A stretch of 64,000 bases of DNA from Lachnospiraceae bacterium (lineage in GTDB: Bacteria > Bacillota > Clostridia > Lachnospirales > Lachnospiraceae): positions 372,001-436,000 of the forward strand of contig CAJTDN010000002.1 in the NCBI GenBank assembly GCA_910574865.1, written 5' to 3'. The notes beneath the pieces are model-generated. The model was not told the origin of the DNA and did no database searches. It was given only the letters and a program-made list of their open reading frames with translations. The stretch's first letter is position 1, and each line of letters opens with the position of its first letter. Positions 50,094-58,325 of this stretch are shown here, one piece after another. A program made the position numbers and the translations under genes.

Positions 50094-52550
50094 TTGACCA
50101 ACAAAACGACCGCAGTCGTGGATCTTCCCCACGACGCCACGATTGGCACGAAACGTACCACTGACGATCATACCTATTTTCTAAATGTAGGCTTTCACGG
50201 CAGCCACTGCATTTACCAGAAGACGCTTTTCATTCCCGAGGAATATCGCGCCATGGCCTTGTATCTGGAATTCGAAGGGATTTACCGGGATTTCACCGTG
50301 ACCCTAAACGGACACGAATTGTTGAATGAATCCTTTGGCTACATCCCTTATGCCGTGCGAATCGAAGATTTCGTTCTTTACGGAAAAGACAATGTACTCA
50401 AGGTCGAAATCGACACCCCGTTTGACAACCACAACCGCTGGTATGCCGGCACCGGCATTTATCAGGACGTGTATCTGCATGTCGCGCCTAAAGAACACAT
50501 CCGGCTGCACGGCGTGCGCGTCACCACGATCTCGCACGAGCAGCCGCGCGTCCTCGTGGAAACCGCCGTTGCCATCGGAAGTACCATTCTTCCAGGCGCA
50601 GATTCTTCCACGGAAACGGGACGTCTGGCAGCGGCAGCGACAGCGAAGGATACCGACACACAAATTCACATTGAAATTCTGGACGGGGACAAAGTGGTCG
50701 CAACCGCCGATGGGACAAGAGCCGAACTGGAAATCCCGGACGCGAAGCTGTGGGATGCGGCGCACCCGTACCTTTACACCGCCCGCGTCACATTGACAAA
50801 GGACGGACACCCCTTGGATACCGCCATGCAGACCTTCGGAATCCGCACCCTGGCGTGGAACGCCGAGCAAGGCTTTCTTGTCAACGGGGTGCGCACGTTG
50901 TTAAAGGGCGGATGCATTCACAATGACAACGGCGTGATTGGCATGGTGGCAAACCGGGTCACGGAAGAGCGGCGCGTGAAAAATCTAAAGGCAAGCGGGT
51001 TCAACGCCCTAAGAAGCGCCCACCACCCGATGAGTCCCGCCCTCTTGGAAATGTGTGACAAATACGGCATGTACGTGATGGACGAGTCCTTTGACACCTG
51101 GTACCGTATGAAACAAATCAACGGCTTCCACCTGCGGTTCATGGAATTTTACGAGGACATCACCGCCCGCATGGTACGCAAGGATTATAACCACCCTTGC
51201 GTCATCATGTATTCCATCGGCAACGAAATTAACGAAATCGGTTCCCTCAAAGGCGTCCGCGTCGCCAGACAGATGATGGAAATCATACGTTCACTGGACG
51301 CCACGCGCCCGCTGACGCTTTGCCCAAGCATGAAAATGGCCCGCAACTTTCTGGCCGACACCCCTTATGCGGAAATGGACGAGGACGAATACATGGCCCA
51401 GGGAGCTGAATATGAAAGGAAAGATGCAGACCATTATGTCTGGCTCTATACGAAGGCCATTTCCAACATTCCCGGCAGCGCGGCCGACCCCTACCCGAAA
51501 TGGGTGCAGGAAGCCGACGAGGCGGCCACGTTTCCTCTGTACAAGGACTTGGAGATTGCCGGATATAATTACTATTCGGACAAATTCGACGACCTGCACG
51601 CCCTGCATCCAGAGCGGGTGTTGTTGGGAACCGAGACTCGCGGACATTTGATTTATGATAATTGGAATTATATCAAAAAGCATCCCTATGCCATCGGCGA
51701 CTTCATCTGGACCTTGCAGGACCATATCGGCGAAGCCAATGTAAGCGGAAGGCATTATGAAAACGAGGAAGTCTTGGAGGATGCCGCTTCTTTCTGTAAG
51801 GGTCGCGGTTATCCTTGGCTTCTAAACGACGGCGGCGTGGTAGACTTACTCGGCCACACGCTTCCCGCCATTCACAAATTCCGTCTCTGCTGGGAGGAGG
51901 AACACGGGATTTATCTTGCCAGCCAGCCGCCCGTCCATGACGGCGTCGCCGCGACCTACGGCTGCTATAAATGGACCGACACGATTGACAGTTGGAGTTA
52001 TGACGGCCATGCCGGACGACCCACTTTCGTGGATGTCTATTCCGACGCGGCAGAGGTGGAAGTGCTAATTAACGGGAAGTCTTTGGGCAGAAAGACGCCG
52101 GTGGAATTTTTCGCCAAGTTCCCTTGTACTTACGAGCCGGGCGAACTGACGGGCATCGGCTTCAATGAAGCCGGAGAAGAGATATACCGCGCGACGCTTC
52201 ATAGCGCCGGAAGTGAAACCCGCGTCCGCATCATGCCGGACAAAACCGTCCTGAAAGCGGACACGCAGGATTTCTGCTTCCTCAACATTGATATCACGGA
52301 TGAAAACGGCACGATTAAGGCTTTGCCGGAACGCGAATTGACTATCACGGTGGAGGGAGCCGCCACCCTGCAGGGCTTTGGAAGTGCCGAGTGCGTGACC
52401 GCTGAAAACTATTGCGACAACGTGCACACCACCTGCAACGGCCGCGCGCTGGCGGTACTGCGAAGCGCAAACGCCCCCGGGGATGTCACCGTGACCGTCG
52501 GCTGTGACGGACTGCCCGAAGCAATCGTGCACCTGACGGCCAAAGCATAA
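50094..52550 (+). CDS. Glycoside hydrolase family 2 (beta-galactosidase type), start lost
   Basis: About 818 residues of a GH2 enzyme: sugar-binding domain (VVDLPHDATIG, GIYRDFTVTLNGHELLNESFGYIPYAV), immunoglobulin-like domain, TIM barrel, then C-terminal beta domains (DGVAATYGCYKWTD, EVLINGKSLGRKTPVEFFAKF). The acid/base Glu is in MYSIGNEINE (near 390) and the nucleophile Glu in LLGTETRG (near 513). The frame has no ATG before the domain begins; its only candidate is a TTG at 50094 without a ribosome binding site, and a TAA lies seven codons upstream. Family members usually start 12-30 residues earlier. An ATG at 50050 opens another frame that ends at the junction, so a frameshift is possible. 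Probably non-functional or poorly translated. Confidence 0.75.
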   Translation: MTNKTTAVVDLPHDATIGTKRTTDDHTYFLNVGFHGSHCIYQKTLFIPEEYRAMALYLEFEGIYRDFTVTLNGHELLNESFGYIPYAVRIEDFVLYGKDNVLKVEIDTPFDNHNRWYAGTGIYQDVYLHVAPKEHIRLHGVRVTTISHEQPRVLVETAVAIGSTILPGADSSTETGRLAAAATAKDTDTQIHIEILDGDKVVATADGTRAELEIPDAKLWDAAHPYLYTARVTLTKDGHPLDTAMQTFGIRTLAWNAEQGFLVNGVRTLLKGGCIHNDNGVIGMVANRVTEERRVKNLKASGFNALRSAHHPMSPALLEMCDKYGMYVMDESFDTWYRMKQINGFHLRFMEFYEDITARMVRKDYNHPCVIMYSIGNEINEIGSLKGVRVARQMMEIIRSLDATRPLTLCPSMKMARNFLADTPYAEMDEDEYMAQGAEYERKDADHYVWLYTKAISNIPGSAADPYPKWVQEADEAATFPLYKDLEIAGYNYYSDKFDDLHALHPERVLLGTETRGHLIYDNWNYIKKHPYAIGDFIWTLQDHIGEANVSGRHYENEEVLEDAASFCKGRGYPWLLNDGGVVDLLGHTLPAIHKFRLCWEEEHGIYLASQPPVHDGVAATYGCYKWTDTIDSWSYDGHAGRPTFVDVYSDAAEVEVLINGKSLGRKTPVEFFAKFPCTYEPGELTGIGFNEAGEEIYRATLHSAGSETRVRIMPDKTVLKADTQDFCFLNIDITDENGTIKALPERELTITVEGAATLQGFGSAECVTAENYCDNVHTTCNGRALAVLRSANAPGDVTVTVGCDGLPEAIVHLTAKA

Positions 52551-52559
52551 TAAAACGTT

Positions 52560-53018
52560 TCACGTCCGCTTTCTCCCCATCTTCATAATATATTCCGTCG
52601 TACCTTCCTCCAAACATCGCTTACCCGTGGGTTCAAACCCATGGCTTCGATAAAAGCGGACGGCCTTGTCATTTTTCTCCAAAACCCACAAGGTATCCGC
52701 TCCCCGTTCAGAAACGGCAAATTCCAACAACACCCCGCCGACCCCTTGGCTTTGGAAGAACGGCTCCACATACAGTTCTTTCACTTCCTTCCCGGACAAG
52801 CAAAGGATACCTTTTACGAACGCGTCGTCATAAACCCAGTACCCATCCAGCTTGTCCGGCGCGGACAGCAATTCTTCCACCAGCGGCAACACCTGCATTT
52901 CCCCAAATGAAACCTGGTCATTTTGAAAAATGGGGCGATACTGCGTTCTCTTCGTGAAAATAAGGATTTCCGCGATTCGCGAAACATCACTTGGAACAGC
53001 CTTTCTAACATACTTCAT
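52560..53018 (-). CDS. GNAT family N-acetyltransferase
   Basis: A 152-residue acetyltransferase. VKELYVEPFFQSQGVGGVLLEFAV (about 80-103) is the acetyl-CoA loop and LEKNDKAVRFYRSHGFEPTGKR the C-terminal motif. GGAGG lies 9 bases before the ATG at 53018. It is the last gene on the minus strand after the sugar and glycyl-radical operon and may be unrelated to it; the substrate is unknown. Confidence 0.85.
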   Translation of the reverse strand: MKYVRKAVPSDVSRIAEILIFTKRTQYRPIFQNDQVSFGEMQVLPLVEELLSAPDKLDGYWVYDDAFVKGILCLSGKEVKELYVEPFFQSQGVGGVLLEFAVSERGADTLWVLEKNDKAVRFYRSHGFEPTGKRCLEEGTTEYIMKMGRKRT

Positions 53019-53099
53019 GGCAATTTTCCTCCGCATAAAGGATACGCTTTCACAACGATATTTCTAATTAAGTATATCAAATAAGCTTGTTCTTAACAA

Positions 53100-54014
53100 T
53101 CAAAAGTTTTCAAAAGACAATTTTCGTCCATCCGCCAGATAATCACCTTCCTCCGACCATACGGTTCCCATAATATACCATGCTCCATTCATTTTTACAA
53201 ACTGGTTTGCATACTGCACATTCTGGCACAAATCCGGGCAGTCATTCGGAAGCAGGTTAAAATCCGGTACAAAATGATATGGCCCCCATATCGAATCGGA
53301 AACCATGTAATAGCTTGTCTGACGTAGTTTTTCGCCGTACTTTTCTATCATCCAATCCGCGAACAAATCATGAAAGCATGAAAACAGCAAGACATATTTC
53401 CCCCCTATGTAATAAATCTGCGGGCACTCCAACTCCTGACAAATCGGCTCGACCTGCACCTCCCCAATCACCCTCCACGCTTTCATATTCACGCTCCGGC
53501 AAATGGCGACCGTCCCGCAGGCATCTGCCAAAGCCGTCTTGCTGGTCGCGCAAACCAGTGCATATATATTTCCATCATGCCGTATCAACTTGGCGTCCCG
53601 CCAGTGGCAAAATTTTCGAAGTCCCCGCCCCAGCGGGGCGACCACCTGCGTATCTGGCAATATCACCGGATTTTGCGGCAGTTTTTCCCAATGATACAAG
53701 TCATCCGAGACGGCGATTCCGATTTTTCCGTCATACGAATTCCACCGCCCCGTATAACTCATCCAAAAACGACCTTTCCATTCTATTACCGACCCCGTAG
53801 ACAAACATTTTTCATCCCATTCGCCCGCCCTTCCTTTAGACAACACGATACCATGCCGCTCCCAATGTACCAAATCCTTGCTGGTCGCATGGGCTATGTC
53901 CCAGGCGGTATGCCGCTCCTCCGACATCGGACATGTCAAATAAAAGCAATGGCAAATATCATTTTTCACAAAATACCACGAATCTCCGATATGGTTTTCC
54001 TCATGTCTCAACAT
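53100..54014 (-). CDS. Five-bladed beta-propeller glycosidase (GH43/GH32-like)
   Basis: About 304 residues of a beta-propeller hydrolase. The blades show WDIAHATSKDLVHWERHGIVLS, FWMSYTGRWNSYDGKIGIAVSDDLYHWEK, KFCHWRDAKLIRHDGNIYAL and ECPQIYYIGGKYVLLFSC, the pattern of families 32, 43 and 68, with candidate acid residues in RDAK and ECPQ. There is no signal peptide, so it acts in the cytoplasm on imported sugar. The ATG at 54014 is taken; the frame is open up to 54101 and overlaps the dehydrogenase stop. The true family and sugar specificity cannot be settled by reading. Confidence 0.75.
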   Translation of the reverse strand: MLRHEENHIGDSWYFVKNDICHCFYLTCPMSEERHTAWDIAHATSKDLVHWERHGIVLSKGRAGEWDEKCLSTGSVIEWKGRFWMSYTGRWNSYDGKIGIAVSDDLYHWEKLPQNPVILPDTQVVAPLGRGLRKFCHWRDAKLIRHDGNIYALVCATSKTALADACGTVAICRSVNMKAWRVIGEVQVEPICQELECPQIYYIGGKYVLLFSCFHDLFADWMIEKYGEKLRQTSYYMVSDSIWGPYHFVPDFNLLPNDCPDLCQNVQYANQFVKMNGAWYIMGTVWSEEGDYLADGRKLSFENF

Positions 54015-54093
54015 ATTTTCACCCGCTTCTTTCTCGAATGCTAACACCGCTTTTCTCGTGCAGGCACCCATGCACTTTCCAATGCCTATTTTT

Positions 54094-55113
54094 CTACTCA
54101 AACATCAACGCCACTTTCAGTGCCCGCTTTTCCTGAATTGCGGCAAATCCCGCTTCATATTCCTCAATTGGAAGCCTATGGGTTATGAGTTCGTCCGTTT
54201 TGATTTTTCCTGACAAAATTCCTTCTGAAATCACGTCATGCGTTAACATTTCACATTCCTCAATCGGCCACTGCACGAACTGTAAAGAAAAATTACGCAT
54301 ATCCTTCAAGTCCAACTGCAGGTTCGAACCCGTTCCCAAACCGTACACCACGATTTTACCGTCCGCCGCGACAAAATCCATGCCTTGTCCAATGGTATCC
54401 GTACTTCCAATCGTGTCCAGGTAAATCGTGACACGTCCACCGTAGGTCTCTTTCAACCTTGCCTTTTCCATTGCGTCCTTATTCCAAAACACGTCAATGG
54501 CTCCCAATCTTTCCGCCACTTCCAAACTGCCCTTTCGGTTTCCCAACATCGCAACATTTTCTATTCCCAGTAGTTTTAAATTACTCAGAAAACATAACCC
54601 TACGGGACCGTCCCCTACAATCAGCACGACTTCCTCATTCCGTATCCCAATCCGTTTGATTGCACTGCAGGTTTCTTTCAACGTAATCATAAGCGATGCC
54701 TGTTCGGGCGTAATCCTTTCTGAAACCACTTGTTGCGTCAACCCGCTTTTATTTTCCAGTCCGTCCCGCCGCATGGCCCTAGTGTCAATGACAACGCCAT
54801 ACTCCGCAAATCCGCCCCACGCACTGTAATATTTTTCATTGTCCAAAAGACTTGCGCGAATCACCCGATCCCCGATTTTATAGGTAGTTACTTTGTCGCC
54901 CACGGCCACGACGCGTCCCGCGCTTTCATGCCCCAGCATCAATGGAAAATTAGGTGCTTCCGGTAATTCCCCCCTTATGATTTCCATATCGGTTCCATTA
55001 CAAATCATACAGCATTCCATCTTTACCAACGCCTCATATGCGCCTATCTCCGGCATCGGAATGTCCGAGACAAGCTCTATTTTTTTATCTGACGTGACAA
55101 CAAGGCCTTTCAT
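54094..55113 (-). CDS. Zinc-dependent alcohol/polyol dehydrogenase (MDR family)
   Basis: A 339-residue medium-chain dehydrogenase. The catalytic zinc site has CMICNGTDMEIIRGE (Cys near 36) and GHESAGRVVAVGDKV (His and Glu near 62). The Rossmann motif VVLIVGDGPVGLCFLSNLKLLG is near 170-190. The structural zinc lobe with its four cysteines is missing, as in some sorbitol and threonine dehydrogenases. It probably oxidises or reduces a sugar alcohol or keto-sugar of the pathway. ATG at 55113 has GGAGG 11 bases upstream. It lies between two glycosidase genes in the operon. Confidence 0.88.
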   Translation of the reverse strand: MKGLVVTSDKKIELVSDIPMPEIGAYEALVKMECCMICNGTDMEIIRGELPEAPNFPLMLGHESAGRVVAVGDKVTTYKIGDRVIRASLLDNEKYYSAWGGFAEYGVVIDTRAMRRDGLENKSGLTQQVVSERITPEQASLMITLKETCSAIKRIGIRNEEVVLIVGDGPVGLCFLSNLKLLGIENVAMLGNRKGSLEVAERLGAIDVFWNKDAMEKARLKETYGGRVTIYLDTIGSTDTIGQGMDFVAADGKIVVYGLGTGSNLQLDLKDMRNFSLQFVQWPIEECEMLTHDVISEGILSGKIKTDELITHRLPIEEYEAGFAAIQEKRALKVALMFE

Positions 55114-55190
55114 CTTTCCATCCACCTCCATCTTCTTATAGCGCCGCTTCTCGACGACCATCCCCCTAGCGTCCTCCCACGGCCTGCCAT

Positions 55191-57329
55191 CTATTCTTGG
55201 CAGTTCAATATTACGACATGTTCTCCCCCAAGCCCCCAGGGAATCCATTCACAAGGAACGTCATCCAAAAGCATCTCGGAATGTCCGCTTGTTTCCTGTG
55301 TGTAGACGGCAAGCGTCATCTGACAATATCGCAGGTTCTTGATATGTATTCCTTTCAGTTCTTTTGGAATGCATGGCTTGAACAAAATTCCCCGTTCCTC
55401 CAGCTTCAGTCCAAACACTCCGTATAACAGTATGGAAATATATCCCATCGCGTGCCACGTCTGTCCCGGCCACCGCCAATTCACCCCCGTGTCCGTGTCC
55501 AACACCTCGTAAAACGTTTTCTGAAACACCGCGTTTCGAACCTGCTGTGCAATCAGCTTCATCAAGAGCGCGCGATTTCCATTTGCCGCGGCACACTGTG
55601 CATACCCCGTATAATATACCGGCCACGCCGCATGCGTGACGTGGCTCTTCTCTTTGCGTCCCGGCATCAGTGGGATTCCGTATTCCGTGAGAATTTCCTT
55701 CTCCAGTACCTTTAAAATCTGTTTTTTCCGTGTCTCTTCCGCCACCCCGAATCGTTCCAGAACCGCCGCCTCCTGGCCGCAGCTTTCCCATGTCCCCTCT
55801 AAAAAAGCCCGGCTCCCGACCGGTCCCGAGGTGTAATATTGATATCGGAAATTCCAATATTGCTTTCGAATCATTTGAAGCAGCGTCCGATGCCTTTCCC
55901 CATATTGAATCGCCTCACTTTGAGCCCCCTTTTCCATTGCTCCAAACATCCCTGCAAATTTTGCGGCCACCCGATACGCCTCCATAAAATAAATTTCCGT
56001 ACTAAGCGCGTACCCGCCCGCCTCCGTATCCGCAAACGCGTCGTTTGCCGAGTTATACTCCGCATGCATCAGCCCCCGTTCCGTATCAAAATAAGATTCC
56101 GCTTCCCGCATTTGCTCTTGTATACGCGGCCACATGCCACGAACGGTTTCAATATCGTGTGTCGCAAGGTAATACTCCCAGCTGCTTATGACGGGTGCCG
56201 CAATCCCATCCACCGCATTGTCCTTTCCGTTCTTCATAATATATTGTAGGGTTTTCTTAGAAACCTCCGGCTCCCAAAACACGCCGCCCCTCAAAAAAAT
56301 CTGCATGGTGTCCCGCCTCCATACTCCAAAACCCATGCTTTCCCCTTGAAACGCCCCGGCCGACCACATGCCCTTCTCTCCTGGTAAGGCAAATTTAGAA
56401 GAGCAGGCATCCGCCAATACGTCCAAGGCTACATGGTAAGCCGCATCCACGGACGGGATTCCCGTCGTGATTTCCGGAAACCGCATTTGCCGTTTCCCGC
56501 GCCAAACATTTTCATGATTTAAAATCCTCGTCATGTCCCCCATCGGGGTGTGTCTCCATTCAAATTCCTCCATCACGCGCGGCGGAGAACAAATCGTATA
56601 AGCATCCAAAACATACGCGTCCGGCTTTCCATAGGCGTTATCCGACAGCCGATTCTTTCGGATACAATAATTGGTACTCTGATATACCATCTCGCCGCCC
56701 CTGTCCATCCCTTTGTCCACCGGCAGTCGTCGTTCTATTTCCGCTTCCACCTCTTTGGGATATTTAGACGCGCGCAGGCCATACACCGTGAGACAAATTA
56801 AAAATCCATTCTTCTCCCCCTCAAAGGAGCCCGCCAGGCCACTCCGTGCGGCCACTGAAACGTGCCCCTCCGCCTCCTGCTTTTGCGTCCGCTTCCCGCA
56901 ATAGTCCCCTGACGGAAGCCATGCCTTGAATCCTTTCGCGTCCAAATATATGTGTATTTTAATAATGCCATCGTGATGCTCCAAAAAAACCGGCTCTTCC
57001 TCCCCAACCGTCAGCATACTTGAAATGGCATCCCAGACAACGCGCTCTCCTAAAATAGAGCATTCTATCTGTCGCGCACATCCCGCGTCCACCACGAGCT
57101 CTACTTCGTAACGATTCGTCTCCCGCTGAAATTGCTCCTTTGGCACGCGGACAATTTCAATATCCGGCCAGGTTGCCGGTCTGATTTCAAACGGCAGGAA
57201 AATTTCAAAGGGCCGTTCCAATGACCGATACCTCCACTGTCGCTTCCAAACTCGATATTTTTCCGTTTGTCCCCCATCAAAATCGCACTCCGCCCTCCAC
57301 TCCGGGTTATTTTTTTCGTTCTTTTCCAT
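55191..57329 (-). CDS. Putative (alpha/alpha)6-barrel glycosidase
   Basis: A 712-residue protein with no signal peptide. The N-terminal 250 residues are beta-rich. The C-terminal two thirds look like a six-hairpin glycosidase: GFGVWRRDTMQIFLRGGVFWEP near 340, GALPVISSWEYYLATHD-like segment near 385, AEYNSANDAFADTEAGGYALSTEIYFMEAYR near 440 and TGVNWRWPGQTWHAMGYISILLYGVFGLKL near 635. This recalls GH65, GH94 and related families; WRRDT and NDAFADTE carry candidate catalytic acids. No family is certain. AGGGGA lies 7 bases before the ATG at 57329. It follows the activase gene by 36 bp and probably cleaves the imported glycoside. Confidence 0.7.
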   Translation of the reverse strand: MEKNEKNNPEWRAECDFDGGQTEKYRVWKRQWRYRSLERPFEIFLPFEIRPATWPDIEIVRVPKEQFQRETNRYEVELVVDAGCARQIECSILGERVVWDAISSMLTVGEEEPVFLEHHDGIIKIHIYLDAKGFKAWLPSGDYCGKRTQKQEAEGHVSVAARSGLAGSFEGEKNGFLICLTVYGLRASKYPKEVEAEIERRLPVDKGMDRGGEMVYQSTNYCIRKNRLSDNAYGKPDAYVLDAYTICSPPRVMEEFEWRHTPMGDMTRILNHENVWRGKRQMRFPEITTGIPSVDAAYHVALDVLADACSSKFALPGEKGMWSAGAFQGESMGFGVWRRDTMQIFLRGGVFWEPEVSKKTLQYIMKNGKDNAVDGIAAPVISSWEYYLATHDIETVRGMWPRIQEQMREAESYFDTERGLMHAEYNSANDAFADTEAGGYALSTEIYFMEAYRVAAKFAGMFGAMEKGAQSEAIQYGERHRTLLQMIRKQYWNFRYQYYTSGPVGSRAFLEGTWESCGQEAAVLERFGVAEETRKKQILKVLEKEILTEYGIPLMPGRKEKSHVTHAAWPVYYTGYAQCAAANGNRALLMKLIAQQVRNAVFQKTFYEVLDTDTGVNWRWPGQTWHAMGYISILLYGVFGLKLEERGILFKPCIPKELKGIHIKNLRYCQMTLAVYTQETSGHSEMLLDDVPCEWIPWGLGGEHVVILNCQE

Positions 57330-57365
57330 CAAAGTTTCCCCTTGCCTTCCATTTCCATGCATCCC

Positions 57366-58325
57366 TTAATTCCACTCCACGCACACGCCCGTCCTTCTAA
57401 ATTCTTCCAACATCCATTCCTGCCGCTTCATATCCGGTTTCTCAAACCGAGACATATCAAGCCCCAAGGAACGATATTTGGATTCTCCTAACGTATGGTA
57501 CGTCAACAACTGAATTTTTTTCAGGTGCCCTCCCATCCCGCCAAGTATTTTTAACATCGCCCCGACTTCCTCTTTCGTATCATTTACTCCATGAACGACC
57601 GGGATTCGAATCCAACAGTCGGCAACATGCGTAAGCCGTTTTAGATTCTCACAAATTCGATCATTCGGCATGCCCACATACTTTTTATGCGTGTCTGAAA
57701 GCCCCGCCTTCATGTCCACTAAAAACAAATCCGTGACCGGAAGTACTCCCTCTATTTTGTCCCAAGGAAGATGCAGGGCCGTATCAACACATACATGAAT
57801 CCCTCCCGTCTTCATTTTAGATGCGAGACAAAACACCTGCCGCGCTTGTAAAAGGCACTCTCCGCCGGAAAACGTCACCCCGCCAAAGCCAGGAAAGTTT
57901 TCCTTGTCCCGCATACATTCTTTTTCAATCTCGGAAAGTGCAACATGTCTTCCATACAATTCCAGTGCGTTGGCCGGACAAGCCTCCACGCATCGTCCGC
58001 AGGCAAGGCACCCCTCTCGTATCCACTCGTGCCGCCCGGCCTCCTTGTCACGGAATGACTCTATTTTGCCGTAATTCGTCACTTCTATTTCTTGTAACGT
58101 TTTTTTTATCTTGTGGAGTTGCGTTGGGCAAACCTCTCCGCACGTGCCGCAGCCTATGCAACGCCCCGCGTCAAACCCAACCTGCCCTTTCAGGGAAACC
58201 GTCTCCGGATTATGGCACCATGCACAATGGAGATTGCATCCTTTAAAAAATACCGTCGTCCGTATCCCCGGGCCGTCATGCAGGGAGAAATGTTGAATAT
58301 TCGTTATAAATGCGGTTTCAGCCAT
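57366..58325 (-). CDS. Glycyl-radical enzyme activating enzyme (radical SAM)
   Basis: A 319-residue radical SAM protein. CNLHCAWCHNPE (about 30-41) is the CxxxCxxC cluster motif. Two ferredoxin-like clusters follow, CIGCGTCGEVCP and CLACGRCVEACP, as in activases of the dehydratase and decarboxylase glycyl-radical enzymes but not of pyruvate formate-lyase itself. FSGGECLLQ (about 150) binds SAM. It makes the glycyl radical on the adjacent enzyme. Its start overlaps the last 8 bases of that gene, so the two are translated together. Confidence 0.94.
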   Translation of the reverse strand: MAETAFITNIQHFSLHDGPGIRTTVFFKGCNLHCAWCHNPETVSLKGQVGFDAGRCIGCGTCGEVCPTQLHKIKKTLQEIEVTNYGKIESFRDKEAGRHEWIREGCLACGRCVEACPANALELYGRHVALSEIEKECMRDKENFPGFGGVTFSGGECLLQARQVFCLASKMKTGGIHVCVDTALHLPWDKIEGVLPVTDLFLVDMKAGLSDTHKKYVGMPNDRICENLKRLTHVADCWIRIPVVHGVNDTKEEVGAMLKILGGMGGHLKKIQLLTYHTLGESKYRSLGLDMSRFEKPDMKRQEWMLEEFRRTGVCVEWN

